Below are positions 12,733 through 26,289 of a stretch of 64,000 nt of DNA, piece after piece. The notes under the pieces are model-generated. The model worked only from the letters and a program-made list of their open reading frames with translations, ran no database searches and was not told where the DNA came from. Where the stretch lies: assembly GCF_032452875.1 (NCBI RefSeq), contig NW_026893686.1, forward strand, positions 186,001-250,000, written 5' to 3'. A program made the translations under genes and the position numbers. This stretch comes from Bos javanicus (lineage: Eukaryota > Chordata > Mammalia > Artiodactyla > Bovidae). The stretch's first letter is position 1, and every line of letters starts with the position of its first letter.

Positions 12733-15498
12733 ACTGAGCATGCACCGTTCACGTGGCTGATCATACACTTATCACGTGATTGATCATGCACTGATCACTT
12801 GGATATCATGCACTGATCACGTGGCTGATCATACACTGTTCACATGTCTGACAATGCACTGATCACGTGGCTGATCATACACTGCTCACGTAACTGATCA
12901 TGCACTGATCACGTGGCTATCATGCACTGATCACGTGACTGATCATGCACTGATCACGTGACTGACCATGCACTGATCACGTGACTGATCATGCACTGAT
13001 GAGTTGGCAATCATGCACTGATTACTTTGCTGATCATACACTGATCACCTGATTGATAATGCACTAATCATCTGGCTATCGTGCACTCATGACCTGGCTA
13101 TCGTGCACTTATCACGTGGTTGATCATACACTAATCCCGAGACTGATCTTGCACTGATCACGTCTGTATCATGCACTGATCACCTGACTGCCCATGCACT
13201 GATCACGTGGATAAACATACACTGATCATGTCACAGATCATGCAGTGATCACGCAGCTATCATGCACTGCTCACCTGGCTGATCATGCAATGATCACGTA
13301 GCTACCATTTACTGGTCACGTGAGTGATCATGCACTGAGCAAGTAATTGATCATACCCTGATCAGTGACTTATCATGAATTGTTCACGTGACTGATCATG
13401 CACTGATCACGTGACTGATCATGCACTGATCACGTGACTGATCATGCACTGATGAGTTGGCAATCATGCACTGATTACTTTGCTGATCATACACTGATCA
13501 CGTGACTGATAATGCACTGATCATCTGGCTATCGTGCACTCATGACCTGGCTATCGTGCACTTATCACGTGGTTGATCATACACTAATCCCGAGACTGAT
13601 CTTGCACTGATCACGTCTGTATCATGCACTGATCACCTGACTGCCCATGCACTGATCACGTGGATAAACATACACTGATCATGTCACAGATCATGCAGTG
13701 ATCACGCAGCTATCATGTACTGCTCACGTGGCTGATCATGCAATGATCACGTAGCTACCATTTACTGGTCACGTGAGTGATCATGCACTGAGCACGTAAT
13801 TGATCATACACTGATCAGGTGACTTATCATGCACTGTTCACGTCACTGATCATGCACTGATCACGTGACTGATCATGCACTGATCTCGTTGCTATCATGC
13901 ACGGTTCACAATGCTGATCATGCAATGATCACGTAGCTACCATGTACTGGTCACGTGACAATCATGCACTGATCACGTAATTGATCATGCACTGATCACG
14001 TGGCTGATCATACACTGATCACGTGACTGATCATGCACTGATCACGTGGCTGATCATGCAATGATCAGGTAGCTACCATGTACTGGTCACGTGACTGATC
14101 ATGCACTGATCACGTAATTGATCATGCACTGATCACGTGGCTGATCATGCACTTATCACGTGCCTGGTCATGCACTGATCACGTGGCTGATAATGCACTG
14201 ATCACGTGACTGATCATGCACACATCACGTGGCTATCATGCACTGCTCACGTGGCCGGTCATGCAATGATCACACAGCTACCATATACTGGTCACGTGAC
14301 TGATCATGCACAGATCACGTAAATGATCATGCACTGTTCCCGTGACTGACCATGTACTGATCACGTGATTGCGCATGCACTGATCACGTAAATGTATGCA
14401 CTGCTCACGTGGCTATCATGCACTGATGACATGGCTGATCATGCACTGATCACGTATCTATCTTGCACTAATCACTTGGCTGATCATACACTCATCACGG
14501 GACTGATCGTGAACTGATCACGGCGCTATCATGCATTGTCTACATGACTCCACATGCACTGATCACGTGGATGATCATGCACTGATTACGTGACTGATCA
14601 TGCACTGATCACGTAAATGATCATGCACTGTTCACGTGACTGATCATGTACTGATCACGTAAATGATCATGCAGTGTTCACGTGACTGATCTTGCACTGA
14701 TCACGTAATTGATCCTGCACTGATCACGTGGCTCATCATGCACTCATCACGTGGCTGATCACACATGTATCACGTGACTGATCAAGCACTGATCACGTGG
14801 CTCTCATGCACTGATCACGTGGCTATCATGCACTAATCACGTGGATATCATGCACTGATCAAGTGGCTGATCACACACGTGCATCACATAACTGATCATG
14901 CACTGATCACGTGGCTATCATGCACTGATCACGTGGCTGATCACGCAATGATCACGTAGCTACCATGTACTGGTCACGTGACTGATCATGCACTGATCAC
15001 GTAAGTGATCCTGCACTGATCACATGGCTCATCACGCACTGATCAGGTGGCTGATCACACACGTATCACGTGACTGATCATGTACAGATCACGTGAATAA
15101 TCATGAAGTGATCACGTGGCTAACCTGCACTGATCACGTGGATATCATGCACTGATCACGTGGCTGATCACACACGTATCACGTGACTGATCATGCACTG
15201 ATGACGTGGCTATCATGCACTGATCACGTGGCTATCATGCACTGATCACGAGGCTGATCATGCAATGATCAGGTAATTGATCATGCAATGATCACGTGAC
15301 TGATCATGCACAGATCACCTGACTGATCATGCACTGATCACGTATCTATCATGCACTGCTCATGTGGCTGATCATGCAATGATCACGCAGCTACCATGTA
15401 CTGGTCACATGACTGATCATGCACTGATCACATAATTGTTCATGCACTGATCACCTGGCTTATCATGCATTGATCATGTGACTGATCATGTGGTGATC
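12733..15498. repeat. Diverged older array layer
   Basis: About 120 monomers, no gene. Monomers carry many private substitutions and small deletions (GATGAGTTGGCAATC, TTACTTTGCTG, ATCCCGAGACTG, CACGGCGCTATC, CCACATGC). It contains a 453-bp tandem duplication (12998 and 13451). Modules here have clear relatives at 61.8-63 kb. Confidence 0.92.
12998..13900. repeat. 453-bp tandem duplication
   Basis: GATGAGTTGGCAATC begins at 12998 and again at 13451. The following order of variants (TTACTTTGCTG, ATCTGGCTATCGTGC, TAATCCCGAGACTG, CACGTCTGTATC, GATAAACATAC, CATTTACTGGTC) is the same in both copies, with a few differences. Confidence 0.9.
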
Positions 15499-15773
15499 AT
15501 GTTTGGTGTCACACACTGATCATGTGCCTCTGGAGGCAATGAACATAGAGCTGAGTAGGCAGGAATCAGTCAGCAGGCTATAATCGTGGAACTCACCTCT
15601 GAGAAATCATGCTGCTCACCTGGCAATAATCAAGTAGATGAGCAGGCAGGAATTCCGCAGCAGAGGTGGCAATTGTCAAGGAGATGACAGGCAGGAATCG
15701 TGCAGCTCAGCTGGAAATTGTCTAGCAGATGAGCAGACAGTAATCACGCAGCTCAGCAGGCCCTGATCACGTG
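15499..15773. repeat. Diverged block B (copy 2, 275-bp form)
   Basis: Private changes include TGGTGATCATGTTTGG, GAACATAGAGC, CTATAATCGTGG, CTCACCTCTGAG and TTGTCTAGCAG. It keeps AATCAGTCAGCAGGC, four bases longer than the 271-bp form. Among the most diverged blocks in the window. Confidence 0.88.
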
Positions 15774-16792
15774 ACTGAGCATGCACTGTTCACGTGGCTG
15801 ATCACATACCTATCACGTGACTGATCATGCACTGATCATGTGACTGATCATGCACTCATCACGTAGCTATCTTGCACTGATCACTGGGCTGATCATTCAC
15901 TCATCACGGAACTGATCGTGCACTGATCACGGTGCTATCATGCATTGACTACATGACTCCACATGCACTGATCTCGTGGATGATCATGCACTGATTTCGT
16001 GACTGATCATGCACTGATCACGTGACTGATCATGCACTGATCACATGGCTGATCATGCACTGATCACGTGGCTATCATGCACTGCTCACGTGGCTGATCT
16101 GGCAATGATCACGTAGCTACCAAGTACTGGTCACGTGACTGATCATGCACTGTTCACGTAATTGATCATGCACTGACCATGTGGCTGATCATGCACTGAT
16201 CACGTGGCTGATCATACACTGATCACTTGACTGATCATGCACTGATCACGTGACTGATCATGCACTGACCACGTGGCTATCATACACTGATCACTTGGCT
16301 GCACATACACTGATCACGTGCCTGGTCATGCACTGATCATGTGGCTGATCATGCACTGATCACGTGACTGATCATGCACTGATCTAGTGTCTGATCATGC
16401 ACTGATAACGTGGCTATCATGCACTGCTCACGTGGCTGATCATGTGATGATCACGCAGCTACCATGTACTGGTCACATGACTGATCATGCACTGATCACG
16501 TGACTGATCATGCAGTGATTACCTGGCTATCATGCACTGCTCACGTGGCTGATCATGCAATGATCACGCAGCTACCATGTACTGGTCACATGACTGATCA
16601 TGCACAGATCACGTGACTGATCATGCACTGATCACGTGGCTATCATGCACTGCTCACGTGGCTGATCATGCAATGATCGCGCAGCTACCATGTACTGGTC
16701 ACATGACTGATCATTCACTGATCATGTAATTGATCATGCACTGATCACCTGGCTTATCATGCATTGATCATGTGACTGATCATGTGCTGATC
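15774..16792. repeat. Diverged array between B copies 2 and 3
   Basis: About 44 monomers with many substitutions, no gene. The group CAATGATCACGCAGCTACC then TACTGGTCACATGAC occurs three times shortly before the next block. Confidence 0.9.
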
Positions 16793-17067
16793 ATGTTTGG
16801 TGTCACACACTGATCATGTGCCTCTGGAGGCAATGAACATAGAGCTGAGTAGGCAGGAATCAGTCAGCAGGCTATAATCATGGAACTCAGCTCTGAGAAA
16901 TCATGCTGCTCAGCTGGCAATAATCAAGTAGATGAGCAGGCAGGAATTACGCAGCACAGGTGGCAATTGTCAAGGAGATGACAGGCAGGAATCGTGCAGC
17001 TCAGCTGGAAATGGTCAAGCAGATGAGCAGACAGTAATCACGAAGCTCAGCAGGCCCTGATCACGTG
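16793..17067. repeat. Diverged block B (copy 3, 275-bp form)
   Basis: Shares GAACATAGAGC and GCTATAATC with copy 2, which lies 1,294 bp upstream. Its right end reads CACGAAGCTC and leads into the CGGTGATCACACACC flank that later marks both B and A1 blocks of the HOR zone. Confidence 0.88.
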
Positions 17068-18517
17068 ACTGAGCATGCACTGTTCACGTCGGTGATCACA
17101 CACCTATCACGTGAATAACCATGCACTGATCACGTGGCTATCATGCACTGATGACGTGGCTGATCATGCACTGATCATGTGGCTGATCATGCACTGATCA
17201 CGTAGCTATCTTGCACTGGTCACTTGGCTGATCATACACTCATCACGGGACTGATCGTGCACTGATTGCGGCGCTATCATGCATTGACTACATGACACCA
17301 CATGCACTGATCACGTGCATGATCATGCACTGATCACATGACTGACCATGCACTGATCACGTGACTGATCATGCACTGATCACGTGGCTATCATGCACTG
17401 ATCATTTGGCTGGTCATACACTGATCATGTGCCTGGTCATGCACTGATCATGTGGCTGATCATGCACTGATCACGTGACTGATAATGCACTGATCATCTG
17501 GCTATCATGCACTCATTACCTGGCTATCGTGCACTGATCACGTGGTTGATCATACACTGATCACGAGACTGATCATGCACTGATCACGTCTATATCATGC
17601 ACTGATCACATGACTGCCCATACACTGATCACCCGGATGATCATACACTGATCATGTGACAGATCATGCACTGATCACGTGGCTATCATGCACTGCTCAC
17701 GCGGCTGTTCATGCAATGATCACGTAGCTACCATGTACTGGTCACGTGAGTGATCATGCACTGATCACGTAATTGATCATGCACTGATCAGTTGACTTAT
17801 CATGCACTGTTCACGTGAGTGATCATGCACTGATCACGTGACTGATCATGCACTGATCTCGTGGCTATCATGCACGGCTCATGTGGCTGATCATGCAATG
17901 ATCACCTAGCTACCATATACTGGTCAAGTGACTGATCATGCACTGATCACGTAATTGATCATGCACTGGTCATGTGGCTGATCATGCACTGATCACGTGG
18001 CTGATCATCCACTGATCACGTGACTGATCATGCACTGATCACGTGACTGATCATGCACTGATCACGTGGCTATCATGCACTGATCACTTGGCTGGTCATA
18101 CACTGATCACGTGCCTGGTCATGCACAGATTACATGACTGATCATGCACTGAACACGTGACTGATCATGCACTGATCACGTGGCTATCATGCACTACTCA
18201 CGTGGTTGATCATGCAATGATCATGTAGCTACCATGTACCGGTCAGGTGACTGATCATACACCCATCAGGTGACTGATCATGCACTGATCACGTGGCTGA
18301 TCATACACTGATCACCTGCCTGGTCATGCACAGATCCCGTGACAAATCATGAACTGATCACATAGCTATCATGAACTGATCACCTGGCTGATCATGCACT
18401 GATCACGTGGCTGATCATGCACTGATACCGTGACTGAACATGGACTGATCACATGACTATCATGTAGTGATCACGTGACTTAATGGCGCTGATCATGTGA
18501 GTTATCATGTGCTGATC
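17068..18517. repeat. B-to-A1 spacer, prototype of the HOR spacer
   Basis: About 63 monomers, no gene. The order of variants (CGGTGATCACACACC, TTGCACTGGTCACTTGG, TTGCGGCGC, CCCGGATGATC, CAGTTGACTTATC) is the same as in the 1,721-bp B-to-A1 spacers further right. Start-to-start distance of the blocks is 1,725 bp here. Confidence 0.9.
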
Positions 18518-18796
18518 ATGTTTGCTATCATACTCTGATCATGTGCGTCTGGAGGCAATAAACAAAGAGCTGAGTAGGCATGAATCAAACAGTCAGCAGG
18601 CAATAATCATGGAACTCAGGTGTGAGGAATCATGCTGCTCAGCTGGCAATAATCAAGCCGCTGAGCAGGCAGGAATTACGCAGCACAGCTGGCAATTGTC
18701 AAGCAGATGACAGGCAGGAATCGTGCAGCTCAGCTGGCAATTGTCAAGCAGATGAGCAGACAGTAATCACGCAGCTCAGCAGGCCCTGATCACGTG
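18518..18796. repeat. Diverged block A1 (HOR 0)
   Basis: First A block with TACTCTGATC, GGCATGAATC and AAGCCGCTGAG, marks kept by all later A blocks. A C-to-G change (GTGCGTCTGG) breaks the inverted repeat seen in the other blocks. The 3' end is still A-type (CAGTAATCACGCAGC) but the flank beyond it is B-type (CGGTGATC). Confidence 0.9.
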
Positions 18797-19836
18797 ACTG
18801 AGCATGCACTGTTCACGTCGGTGATCACACACCTATCACGTGAATGACCATGCAATGATCACGTGGCTATCATGCACTGATGACGTGGCTGATCATGCAC
18901 TGATCATGTGACTGATCATGCACTGATCACGTAGCTATCTTGCACTGGTCACTTGGCTGATCATACACTCATCACGGGACTGATCATGCACTGTTTGCGG
19001 CGCGATCATGCATTGACTACATGACACCACATGCACTGATCACGTCCATGATCATGCACTGATCACATGACTGACCATGCACTGATCACGTGACTGATCA
19101 TGCACTGATCACGTGGCTATCATGCACTGATCATTTGGCTGGTCATTCACTGATCATGTGCCTGGTCATGCACTGATCATGTGGCTGATCATGCACTGAT
19201 CACGTGACTGATAATGCACTGATCATATGGCTATCATGCACTCATTACCTGGCTATCGTGCACTGATCACGTGGTTGATCATACACTGATCACGAGACTG
19301 ATCATGCACTGATCACGTCTATATCATGCACTGATCACATGACTGCCCATGCACTGATCACCCGGATGATCATACACTGATCATGTGACAGATCATGCAC
19401 TGATCACGTGGCTATCATGAACTGCTCACGCGGCTGTTCATGCAATGATCACGTAGCTACCATGTACTGGACACGTGAGTGATCATGCACTGATCACGTA
19501 ATTGATCATGCACTGATCAGTTGACTTATCATGCACTGTTCACGTGAGTGATCATGCACTGATCACGTGACTGATCATGCACTGATCTCGTGGCTATCAT
19601 GCACCGCTCATGTGGCTGATCATGCAATGATCACCTAGCTACCATATACTGGTCAAGTGACTGATCATGCACTGATCACGTAACTGATCATGCACTGGTC
19701 ATGTGGCTGATCATGCACTGATCACGTGGCTGATCATGCACTGATACCGTGACTGAACATGGACTGATCACATGACTATCATGTAGTGATCACGTGACTT
19801 AATGGCGCTGATCATGTGAGTTATCATGTGCTGATC
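18797..19836. repeat. A1-A2 spacer of HOR 0
   Basis: About 45 monomers, no gene. It is the canonical A1-A2 spacer minus a 320-bp stretch before A2, having gone directly to the GATACCGTGACTGAAC shoulder. Confidence 0.88.
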
Positions 19837-20115
19837 ATGTTTGCTATCATACTCTGATCATGTGCCTCTGGAGGCAATAAACAAAGAGCTGAGTAGGCAT
19901 GAATCAAACAGTCAGCAGGCAATAATCATGGAACTCGGGTGTGAGGAATCATGCTGCTCAGCTGGCAATAATCAAGCCGCTGAGCAGGCAGGAATTACGC
20001 AGCACAGCTGGCAATTGTCAAGCAGATGACAGGCAGGAATCGTGCAGCTCAGCTGGCAATTGTCAAGCAGATGAGCAGACAGTAATCACGCAGCTCAGCA
20101 GGCCCTGATCACGTG
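19837..20115. repeat. Diverged block A2 (HOR 0)
   Basis: First copy with CTCGGGTGTGAGG, fixed in every later A block. The 3' end is A-type (CAGTAATCACGCAGC) and is followed by the A2 flank CACTATTCACGTGGCAG. Confidence 0.9.
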
Positions 20116-21042
20116 ACTGAGCATGCACTATTCACGTGGCAGATCATACACGGATCACGTGATGATCATGCACTGATCACTTGGATATCATGCACTGATC
20201 ACGTGGCTGATCATACACTGTTCACGTGTCTGACCATGCACTGATCACGTGGCTGATCATACACTGCTCAGGTAAGTGATCATGCACTGATCACGTGGCT
20301 ATCATGCACTGATCACGTGGCTGAACATGCACTGTTCACGTGGCTGATCACACAATTGTCACGTGACATATCATGCACTGATCACGTGGCACTCATGCAC
20401 TGATCACGTGGCTGATCATACTCTGCTCACGTAACTGATCATGCACACATCATGTGGCTATCATGCACTGCTCACGTGGCTCGTCAAGGAATGATCACAT
20501 AGCTACCATGTACTGGTCACGTGACTGATCATGCACAGATCACGTAAATGATCAAGCACTGTTCACGTGACTGATCATGTACTGATCACGTGACTGATCA
20601 TGCACTGATCAGGTGGCTATCATGCTCTGCTCACGTGACTGATCATGCACTGATCACGTAATTGATCCTGCACTGATCACGTGGCTCATCATGCACTGAT
20701 CACGTGGCTGATCACACATGTATCACGTGACTGATCAAGCACTGATCACGTGGCTCTCATGCACTGATCACGTGGCTATCATGCACAGATCAGGTGGCTG
20801 ATCATGCAATGATCACGTAGCTACCATGTACTGGTCACGTGACTGATCAAGCACTGATCACGTGGCTGATCATGCACTGATCACGTGACTGATCATGCAC
20901 TGCTCACGTGTCTGATCATGCAATGATCACGCAGCTACAATGTACTGGTCACATGACTGATCATGCACTGATCATGTAATTGATCATGCACTGATCACCT
21001 GGCTTATCATGCATTGATTATGTGATTCATCATGTGCTGATC

Positions 21043-21313
21043 ATGTTTGGTGTCATACACTGATCATGTGCCTCTGGAGGCAATGAACAAAAAGCTGAGT
21101 AGGCAGGAATCAGTAGGCAATGATCATGGAACTCAGCTCTGAGAAATCCTGCTGCTCAACTGGCAATAATCAAGTAGATGAGCAGGCAGGAATTATGCAG
21201 CACAGATGGCAATTGTCAAGGAGATGACAGGCAGGAATCCTACAGCTCAGCTGGCAATTGTCAAGCAGATGAGCAGACACTAATCACGAAGCTCAGCAGG
21301 CCCTGATCACGTG
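21043..21313. repeat. Diverged block B (HOR 0, 271-bp form)
   Basis: First copy of the 271-bp B form. Markers are GAACAAAAAGC, AATCAGTAGGCAATG (four bases lost), AATCCTGCTGCTCAAC and AATCCTACAGC. This version is carried almost unchanged through HORs 1-5. Confidence 0.9.
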
Positions 21314-22763
21314 ACTGAGCATGCACTGTTCACGTCGGTGATCACACACCTATCACGTGAATAACCATGCACTGATCACGTGGCTATCATGCACTGATGA
21401 CGTGGCTGATCATGCACTGATCATGTGGCTGATCATGCACTGATCACGTAGCTATCTTGCACTGGTCACTTGGCTGATCATACACTCATCACGGGACTGA
21501 TCGTGCACTGATTGCGGCACTATCATGCATTGACTACATGACACCACATGCACTGATCACGTGCATGATCATGCACTGATCACATGACTGACCATGCACT
21601 GATCACATGACTGATCATGCACTGATCACGTGGCTATCATGCACTGATCATTTGGCTGGTCATACACTGATCATGTGCCTGGTCATGCACTGATCATGTG
21701 GCTGATCATGCACTGATCACGTGACTGATAATGCACTGATCATCTGGCTATCATGCACTCATTACCTGGCTATCGTGCACTGATCACGTGGTTGATCATA
21801 CACTGATCACGAGACTGATCATGCACTGATCACGTCTATATCATGCACTGATCACATGACTGCCCATACACTGATCACCCGGATGATCATACACTGATCA
21901 TGTGACAGATCATGCACTGATCACGTGGCTATCATGCACTGCTCACGCGGCTGTTCATGCAATGATCACGTAGCTACCATGTACTGGACACGTGAGTGAT
22001 CATGCACTGATCACGTAATTGATCATGCACTGATCAGTTGACTTATCATGCACTGTTCACGTGAGTGATCATGCACTGATCACGTGACTGATCATGCACT
22101 GATCTCGTGGCTATCATGCATGGCTCATGTGGCTGATCATGCAATGATCACCTAGCTATCATATACTGGTCAAGTGACTGATCATGCACTGATCACGTAA
22201 TTGATCATGCACTGGTCATGTGGCTGATCATGCACTGATCACGTGGCTGATCATCCACTGATCACGTGACTGATCATGCACTGATCACGTGACTGATCAT
22301 GCACTGATCACGTGGCTATCATGCACTGATCACTTGGCTGGTCATACACTGATCACGTGCCTGGTAATGCACAGATTACATCACTGATCATGCACTGAAC
22401 ACGTGACTGATCATGCACTGATCACGTGGCTATCATGCACTACTCACGTGGTTGATCATGCAATGATCATGTAGCTACCATGTACCGGTCAGGTGACTGA
22501 TCATACACCCATCAGGTGACTGATCATGCACTGATCACGTGGCTGATCATACACTGATCACCTGCCTGGTCATGCACAGATCACGTGACAAATCATGAAC
22601 TGATCACATAGCTATCATGAACTGATCACCTGGCTGATCATGCACTGATCACGTGGCTGATCATGCACTGATACCGTGACTGAACATGGACTGATCACAT
22701 GACTATCATGTAGTGATCACGTGACTTAATGGCGCTGATCATGTGAGTTATCATGTGCTGATC

Positions 22764-23042
22764 ATGTTTGCTATCATACTCTGATCATGTGCCTCTGGAG
22801 GCAATAAACAAAGAGCTGAGTAGGCATGAATCAAACAGTCAGCAGGCAATAATCATGGAACTCGGGTGTGAGGAATCATGCTGCTCAGCTGGCAATAATC
22901 AAGCCGCTGAGCAGGCAGGAATTACGCAGCACAGCTGGCAATTGTCAAGCAGATGACAGGCAGGAATCGTGCAGCTCAGCTGGCAATTGTCAAGCAGATG
23001 AGCAGACACTAATCACAAAGCTCAGCAGGCCCTGATCACGTG
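22764..23042. repeat. Diverged block A1 (HOR 1)
   Basis: A-type body with a B-like 3' end reading CACTAATCACAAAGCTC, then CGGTGATCACACACC. Such a composite end marks the A1 blocks of HOR units 1-7. Confidence 0.9.
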
Positions 23043-24401
23043 ACTGAGCATGCACTGTTCACGTCGGTGATCACACACCTATCACGTGAATGACCATGCA
23101 CTGATCACGTGGCTATCATGCACTGATGACGTGGCTGATCATGCACTGATCATGTGACTGATCATGCACTGATCACGTAGCTATCTTGCACTGGTCACTT
23201 GGCTGATCATACACTCATCACGGGACTGATCGTGCACTGATTGCGGTGCTATCATGCATTGACTACATGACACCACATGCACTGATCACGTCCATGATCA
23301 TGCACTGATCACATGACTGACCATGCACTGATCACGTGACTGATCATGCACTGATCACGTGGCTATCATGCACTGATCATTTGGCTGGTCATACACTGAT
23401 CAGGTGCCTGGTCATGCACTGATAATGTGGCTGATCCTGCACTGATCACGTGACTGATAATGCACTGATCACGTCTATATCATGCACTGATCACATGACT
23501 GCCCATGCACTGATCACCCGGATGATCATACACTGATCATGTGACAGATCATGCACTGATCACGTGGCTATCATGCACTGCTCACGCGGCTGTTCATGCA
23601 ATGATCACGTAGCTACCATGTACTGGACACGTGAGTGATCATGCACTGATCAGGTAATTGATCATGCACTGATCAGTTGACTTATCATGCACTGTTCACG
23701 TGAGTGATCATGCACTGATCAAGTGACTGATCATGCACTGATCTCGTGGCTATCATGCACGGCTCATGTGGCTGATCATGCAATGATCACCTAGCTACCA
23801 TATACTGGTCAAGTGACTGATCATGCACTGATCACGTAATTGATCATGCACTGGTCATGTGGCTGATCATGCACTGATCACGTGGCTGATCATCCACTGA
23901 TCACGTGACTGATCATGCACTGATCACGTGACTGATCATGCACTGATCACGTGGCTATCATGCTCTGCTCACGTGACTGATCATGCACTGATCACGTAAT
24001 TGATCCTGCACTGATCACGTGGCTCATCATGCACTGATCACGTGGCTGATCACACATGTATCACGTGACTGATCAAGCACTGATCACGTGGCTCTCATGC
24101 ACTGATCACGTGGCTATCATGCACAGATCAGGTGGCTGATCATGCAATGATCACGTAGCTACCATGTACTGGTCACGTGACTGATCAAGCACTGATCACG
24201 TGGCTGATCATGCACTGATCACGTGACAAATCATGAACTGATCACATAGCTATCATGAACTGATCACCTGGCTGATCATGCACTGATCACGTGGCTGATC
24301 ATGCACTGATACCGTGACTGAACATGGACTGATCACATGACTATCATGTAGTGATCACGTGACTTAATGGCGCTGATCATGTGAGTTATCATGTGCTGAT
24401 C

Positions 24402-24680
24402 ATGTTTGCTATCATACTCTGATCATGTGCCTCTGGAGGCAATAAACAAAGAGCTGAGTAGGCATGAATCAAACAGTCAGCAGGCAATAATCATGGAACT
24501 CGGGTGTGAGGAATCATGCTGCTCAGCTGGCAATAATCAAGCCGCTGAGCAGGCAGGAATTACGCAGCACAGCTGGCAATTGTCAAGCAGATGACAGGCA
24601 GGAATCGTGCAGCTCAGCTGGCAATTGTCAAGCAGATGAGCAGACACTAATCACAAAGCTCAGCAGGCCCTGATCACGTG
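24402..24680. repeat. Diverged block A2 (HOR 1) with A1-type 3' end
   Basis: It stands in the A2 position but ends CACTAATCACAAAGCTC and continues into CGGTGATC like an A1 block, as expected for the right half of the 1,638-bp duplication. Confidence 0.9.
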
Positions 24681-26018
24681 ACTGAGCATGCACTGTTCAC
24701 GTCGGTGATCACACACCTATCACGTGAATGACCATGCACTGATCACGTGGCTATCATGCACTGATGACGTGGCTGATCATGCACTGATCATGTGACTGAT
24801 CATGCACTGATCACGTAGCTATCTTGCACTGGTCACTTGGCTGATCATACACTCATCACGGGACTGATCGTGCACTGATTGCGGTGCTATCATGCATTGA
24901 CTACATGACACCACATGCACTGATCACGTCCATGATCATGCACTGATCACATGACTGACCATGCACTGATCACGTGACTGATCATGCACTGATCACGTGG
25001 CTATCATGCACTGATCATTTGGCTGGTCATACACTGATCAGGTGCCTGGTCATGCACTGATAATGTGGCTGATCCTGCACTGATCACGTGACTGATAATG
25101 CACTGATCACGTCTATATCATGCACTGATCACATGACTGCCCATGCACTGATCACCCGGATGATCATACACTGATCATGTGACAGATCATGCACTGATCA
25201 CGTGGCTATCATGCACTGCTCACGCGGCTGTTCATGCAATGATCACGTAGCTACCATGTACTGGACACGTGAGTGATCATGCACTGATCAGGTAATTGAT
25301 CATGCACTGATCAGTTGACTTATCATGCACTGTTCACGTGAGTGATCATGCACTGATCAAGTGACTGATCATGCACTGATCTCGTGGCTATCATGCACGG
25401 CTCATGTGGCTGATCATGCAATGATCACCTAGCTACCATATACTGGTCAAGTGACTGATCATGCACTGATCACGTAATTGATCATGCACTGGTCATGTGG
25501 CTGATCATGCACTGATCACGTGGCTGATCATCCACTGATCACGTGACTGATCATGCACTGATCACGTGACTGATCATGCACTGATCACGTGGCTATCATG
25601 CTCTGCTCACGTGACTGATCATGCACTGATCACGTAATTGATCCTGCACTGATCACGTGGCTCATCATGCACTGATCACGTGGCTGATCACACATGTATC
25701 ACGTGACTGATCAAGCACTGATCACGTGGCTCTCATGCACTGATCACGTGGCTATCATGCACAGATCAGGTGGCTGATCATGCAATGATCACGTAGCTAC
25801 CATGTACTGGTCACGTGACTGATCAAGCACTGATCACGTGGCTGATCATGCACTGATCACGTGACTGATCATGCACTGCTCACGTGTCTGATCATGCAAT
25901 GATCACGCAGCTACAATGTACTGGTCACATGACTGATCATGCACTGATCATGTAATTGATCATGCACTGATCACCTGGCTTATCATGCATTGATTATGTG
26001 ATTCATCATGTGCTGATC

Positions 26019-26289
26019 ATGTTTGGTGTCATACACTGATCATGTGCCTCTGGAGGCAATGAACAAAAAGCTGAGTAGGCAGGAATCAGTAGGCAATGAT
26101 CATGGAACTCAGCTCTGAGAAATCCTGCTGCTCAACTGGCAATAATCAAGTAGATGAGCAGGCAGGAATTATGCAGCACAGATGGCAATTGTCAAGGAGA
26201 TGACAGGCAGGAATCCTACAGCTCAGCTGGCAATTGTCAAGCAGATGAGCAGACACTAATCACGAAGCTCAGCAGGCCCTGATCACGTG
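26019..26289. repeat. Diverged block B (HOR 1)
   Basis: Matches the HOR 0 copy throughout by eye, 4,976 bp away. Confidence 0.92.

Larger units (their letters stand above)
18518..22763. repeat. HOR unit 0 (4,246 bp; A1-A2-B)
   Basis: First recognisable higher-order unit. Block starts are A1 18518, A2 19837 and B 21043. A1-A2 spacing is 1,319 bp, 320 bp shorter than in later units. A2-B (1,206) and B to next A1 (1,721) already match the canonical unit exactly. Confidence 0.9.
22764..25866. repeat. 1,638-bp tandem duplication inside HOR 1
   Basis: A block starts (22764, 24402) and the downstream marker ATGCTCTGCTC (23960 and 25598) are offset by the same 1,638 bases. The copies stay together until about 24228 and 25866, where the first turns to the A2 shoulder and the second continues to block B. 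Confidence 0.88.
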
